A DNA stretch of 64,000 bases, taken from positions 21,614 to 85,613 of the forward strand of contig JACCRF010000001.1 in NCBI GenBank assembly GCA_013813715.1. The letters run 5' to 3'. Positions within the stretch are counted from its first letter, which is position 1; each line of letters opens with the position of its first letter. Below the pieces are notes generated by a model. That model was not told where the DNA came from and did no database searches. It worked only from the letters and a program-made list of their open reading frames with translations. The translations under genes and the position numbers were made by a program. This document shows positions 62,265-64,000 of the stretch, in pieces. Source of the DNA: Gemmatimonadaceae bacterium (GTDB lineage: Bacteria > Gemmatimonadota > Gemmatimonadetes > Gemmatimonadales > Gemmatimonadaceae).

Positions 62265-63794
62265 GTGGGAGGCTTCTATCTCACTTGCGCCATCGATTAC
62301 GCCAATGGCGATCCGCATCTGGGGCACGCCTACGAGAAGATCGGCGCCGATGTAATCGCCAGATACCAACGGATGTGCGGGAACGACGTGCGCTTTCTCC
62401 TTGGAATGGACGAGCATGGTCAGAAAGTCGCGCTCGAGGCAGCTGAGCGCGGCGTTGAGCCGCAGGCGCTCGTCGACGCTGTCTCGGGTCGGTTCCAGGC
62501 GATGTGGGGCCGCCTGGGCATCTCGCACGACCAATTCATCCGGACCACCAGCGAAAGCCACCACGTGGGCGTCCGGGCGCTTATAGAAGCCATCTTCGCA
62601 CGCTCTCCCGACGACTTTTATGAGAAGGCGTACGAGGGCTGGTATTGTGTCGGCTGCGAGTCGTTCAAGCAGGACAACGAGATCATTCAGGGGAAGTGCG
62701 TCCTGCACCCGACGCGAACGCTCCAGTGGGTCGCGGAGAAGAACTGGTTCTTTCGCCTTTCTGCTTACAGCGAGAGACTGCGAGCGCTGATATCGGAGAC
62801 TGATTTTCTGGGGCCGCGGAGCCGGCGGAACGAGATGCTCGCGCTGCTCGATCAGGGGCTCGAGGACATTTCAGCGAGCCGGTCGCGGTTTACGTGGGGG
62901 GTTCCCTTCCCGCGCGCGTCGAGCGACGGGGAAACGCAGACGACCTACGTGTGGTTCGACGCCCTTCCCAACTATCTCACCGCGACCGGATACCCCGCCG
63001 ATTCGTATTCCGGACTTTGGCCGGCTGATCTGCACGTTATCGGCAAAGACATCACCCGCTTCCACAGCATTATCTGGCCGGCCATGCTGATGGCGGCGGG
63101 GCTCGAGTTGCCGCGGCGCGTATGGGCCCATGGGTTTGTACTGCTGGCGGGTGACCGGTTCAGCAAGTCGGCGGGCGTCAGGCTCAACCTCGACGGGGCG
63201 ATCGATCGGTTCGGCGCGGACGCCTTTCGCTATTTTCTCCTACGCGAGGTTCCGTTCGACTCCGACGGAAACTTCGCGTGGGAGCGGTTCGAGGAGCGGT
63301 ACAACGCCGATCTAGCCAATGCATGGGGTAACCTTGCCAGCCGCACGATATCGATGATCGACCGGTATCGGGACGGCGTGATTCCGGAAGGGGGCGATTC
63401 AGCGATCGACGCGGCCGACGAGGCGGATTTCAGCGTCTACCACGAGAATATGAACGGGGCGAGCGGCTACATGCTCCACGACGCGCTGAAGGCGGTCTGG
63501 CGCGCGGTGGCGCGCGGCAATGAGTTCGTCGACCGTCAGGCGCCGTGGAAGCTGGCCACCGACCCGTCCGCCGCCGCCGAGCTCGACCGGACGCTGGGTT
63601 CCCTCGCCCTCCAGTTGGCGCGGCAATGTGTTCACGTCGCTCCGTTCATGCCGGAGAGGGCCGAAGAGCTATGGCGGCGCCTGGGCGCCCCGGGGTCGGT
63701 GCACGACCAGCGATTCGCATCATCCGGTGCCCTTGACCCGGCTGGCTGGGCCGTGACGAAGGGCGCGCCGCTTTTTCCGAAGGAGCCGAAGTAG
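62265..63794 (+). CDS. metG: Methionyl-tRNA synthetase (short form)
   Basis: GTG start; YLTCAIDYANGDPHLGHAYEKIGADVIARY; GDRFSKSAGVRLNLD (KMSKS-equivalent). Confidence 0.95.
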   Translation: MGGFYLTCAIDYANGDPHLGHAYEKIGADVIARYQRMCGNDVRFLLGMDEHGQKVALEAAERGVEPQALVDAVSGRFQAMWGRLGISHDQFIRTTSESHHVGVRALIEAIFARSPDDFYEKAYEGWYCVGCESFKQDNEIIQGKCVLHPTRTLQWVAEKNWFFRLSAYSERLRALISETDFLGPRSRRNEMLALLDQGLEDISASRSRFTWGVPFPRASSDGETQTTYVWFDALPNYLTATGYPADSYSGLWPADLHVIGKDITRFHSIIWPAMLMAAGLELPRRVWAHGFVLLAGDRFSKSAGVRLNLDGAIDRFGADAFRYFLLREVPFDSDGNFAWERFEERYNADLANAWGNLASRTISMIDRYRDGVIPEGGDSAIDAADEADFSVYHENMNGASGYMLHDALKAVWRAVARGNEFVDRQAPWKLATDPSAAAELDRTLGSLALQLARQCVHVAPFMPERAEELWRRLGAPGSVHDQRFASSGALDPAGWAVTKGAPLFPKEPK

Positions 63795-63908
63795 CGGCCG
63801 GGCTGTGACGCCCCCGGCGGAACCGTTTGACAAATTCCGGTCCGCGCCGTATCCCCTACATTCAGCGGGAGCGAGCTGGCCATCAATTTCATTGAGGGAT
63901 GAACGCGA

Positions 63909-64000
63909 ATGAAGCGAATTCTTTTTCTTGCGACGGCTTGTGCCGGAGCGCTTGCATGTGCGCCGAGTGCACCCGTGGAAGGGGGCGCTTCGCCCTCCAG
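63909..64000 (+). CDS. N-terminus of a predicted lipoprotein, truncated by the window end
   Basis: MKRILFLATACAGALACAPSAPVEGGASPS. Confidence 0.55.
   Translation, partial: MKRILFLATACAGALACAPSAPVEGGASPS

Overview
A 64 kb, high-GC, gene-dense chromosomal window with no rRNA, IS element, prophage or CRISPR array that I could recognise. Gene content (SusC/SusD pair, many short secreted lipoproteins, GTG/TTG starts, ATGA-type overlaps) suggests a Gemmatimonadota-like bacterium; this is inference only. Main content: TPR-ParA-lipoprotein-acyl-CoA synthetase; a compact minus-strand PTPS-FolE-SDR-Trm112-like operon resembling tetrahydrobiopterin synthesis, with a possible attenuator in its leader; a seven-gene overlapping minus-strand operon RAM-NurA-HerA-secreted protein-Mre11/SbcD-Rad50/SbcC-GNAT; a degenerate DEAD-box-like protein with an octapeptide-repeat tail, then tdk; coaE, gcvH, HU, gcvP; a LipM-like octanoyltransferase; an oligopeptide ABC importer plus POT transporter; an Omp85-like protein, amidotransferase, glycosyltransferases and DUF3108; thiO, lipA, pdhA, pdhB, pdhC, lpdA and lipB (no canonical start codon); a frameshifted di-haem cytochrome c; UvrD; a metallopeptidase; SusD/SusC; dnaE, accA, PSP1/YaaT, metG. 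A dispersed intergenic inverted-repeat family occurs at five loci. All family calls are from reading motifs in the translations; no database search was possible.
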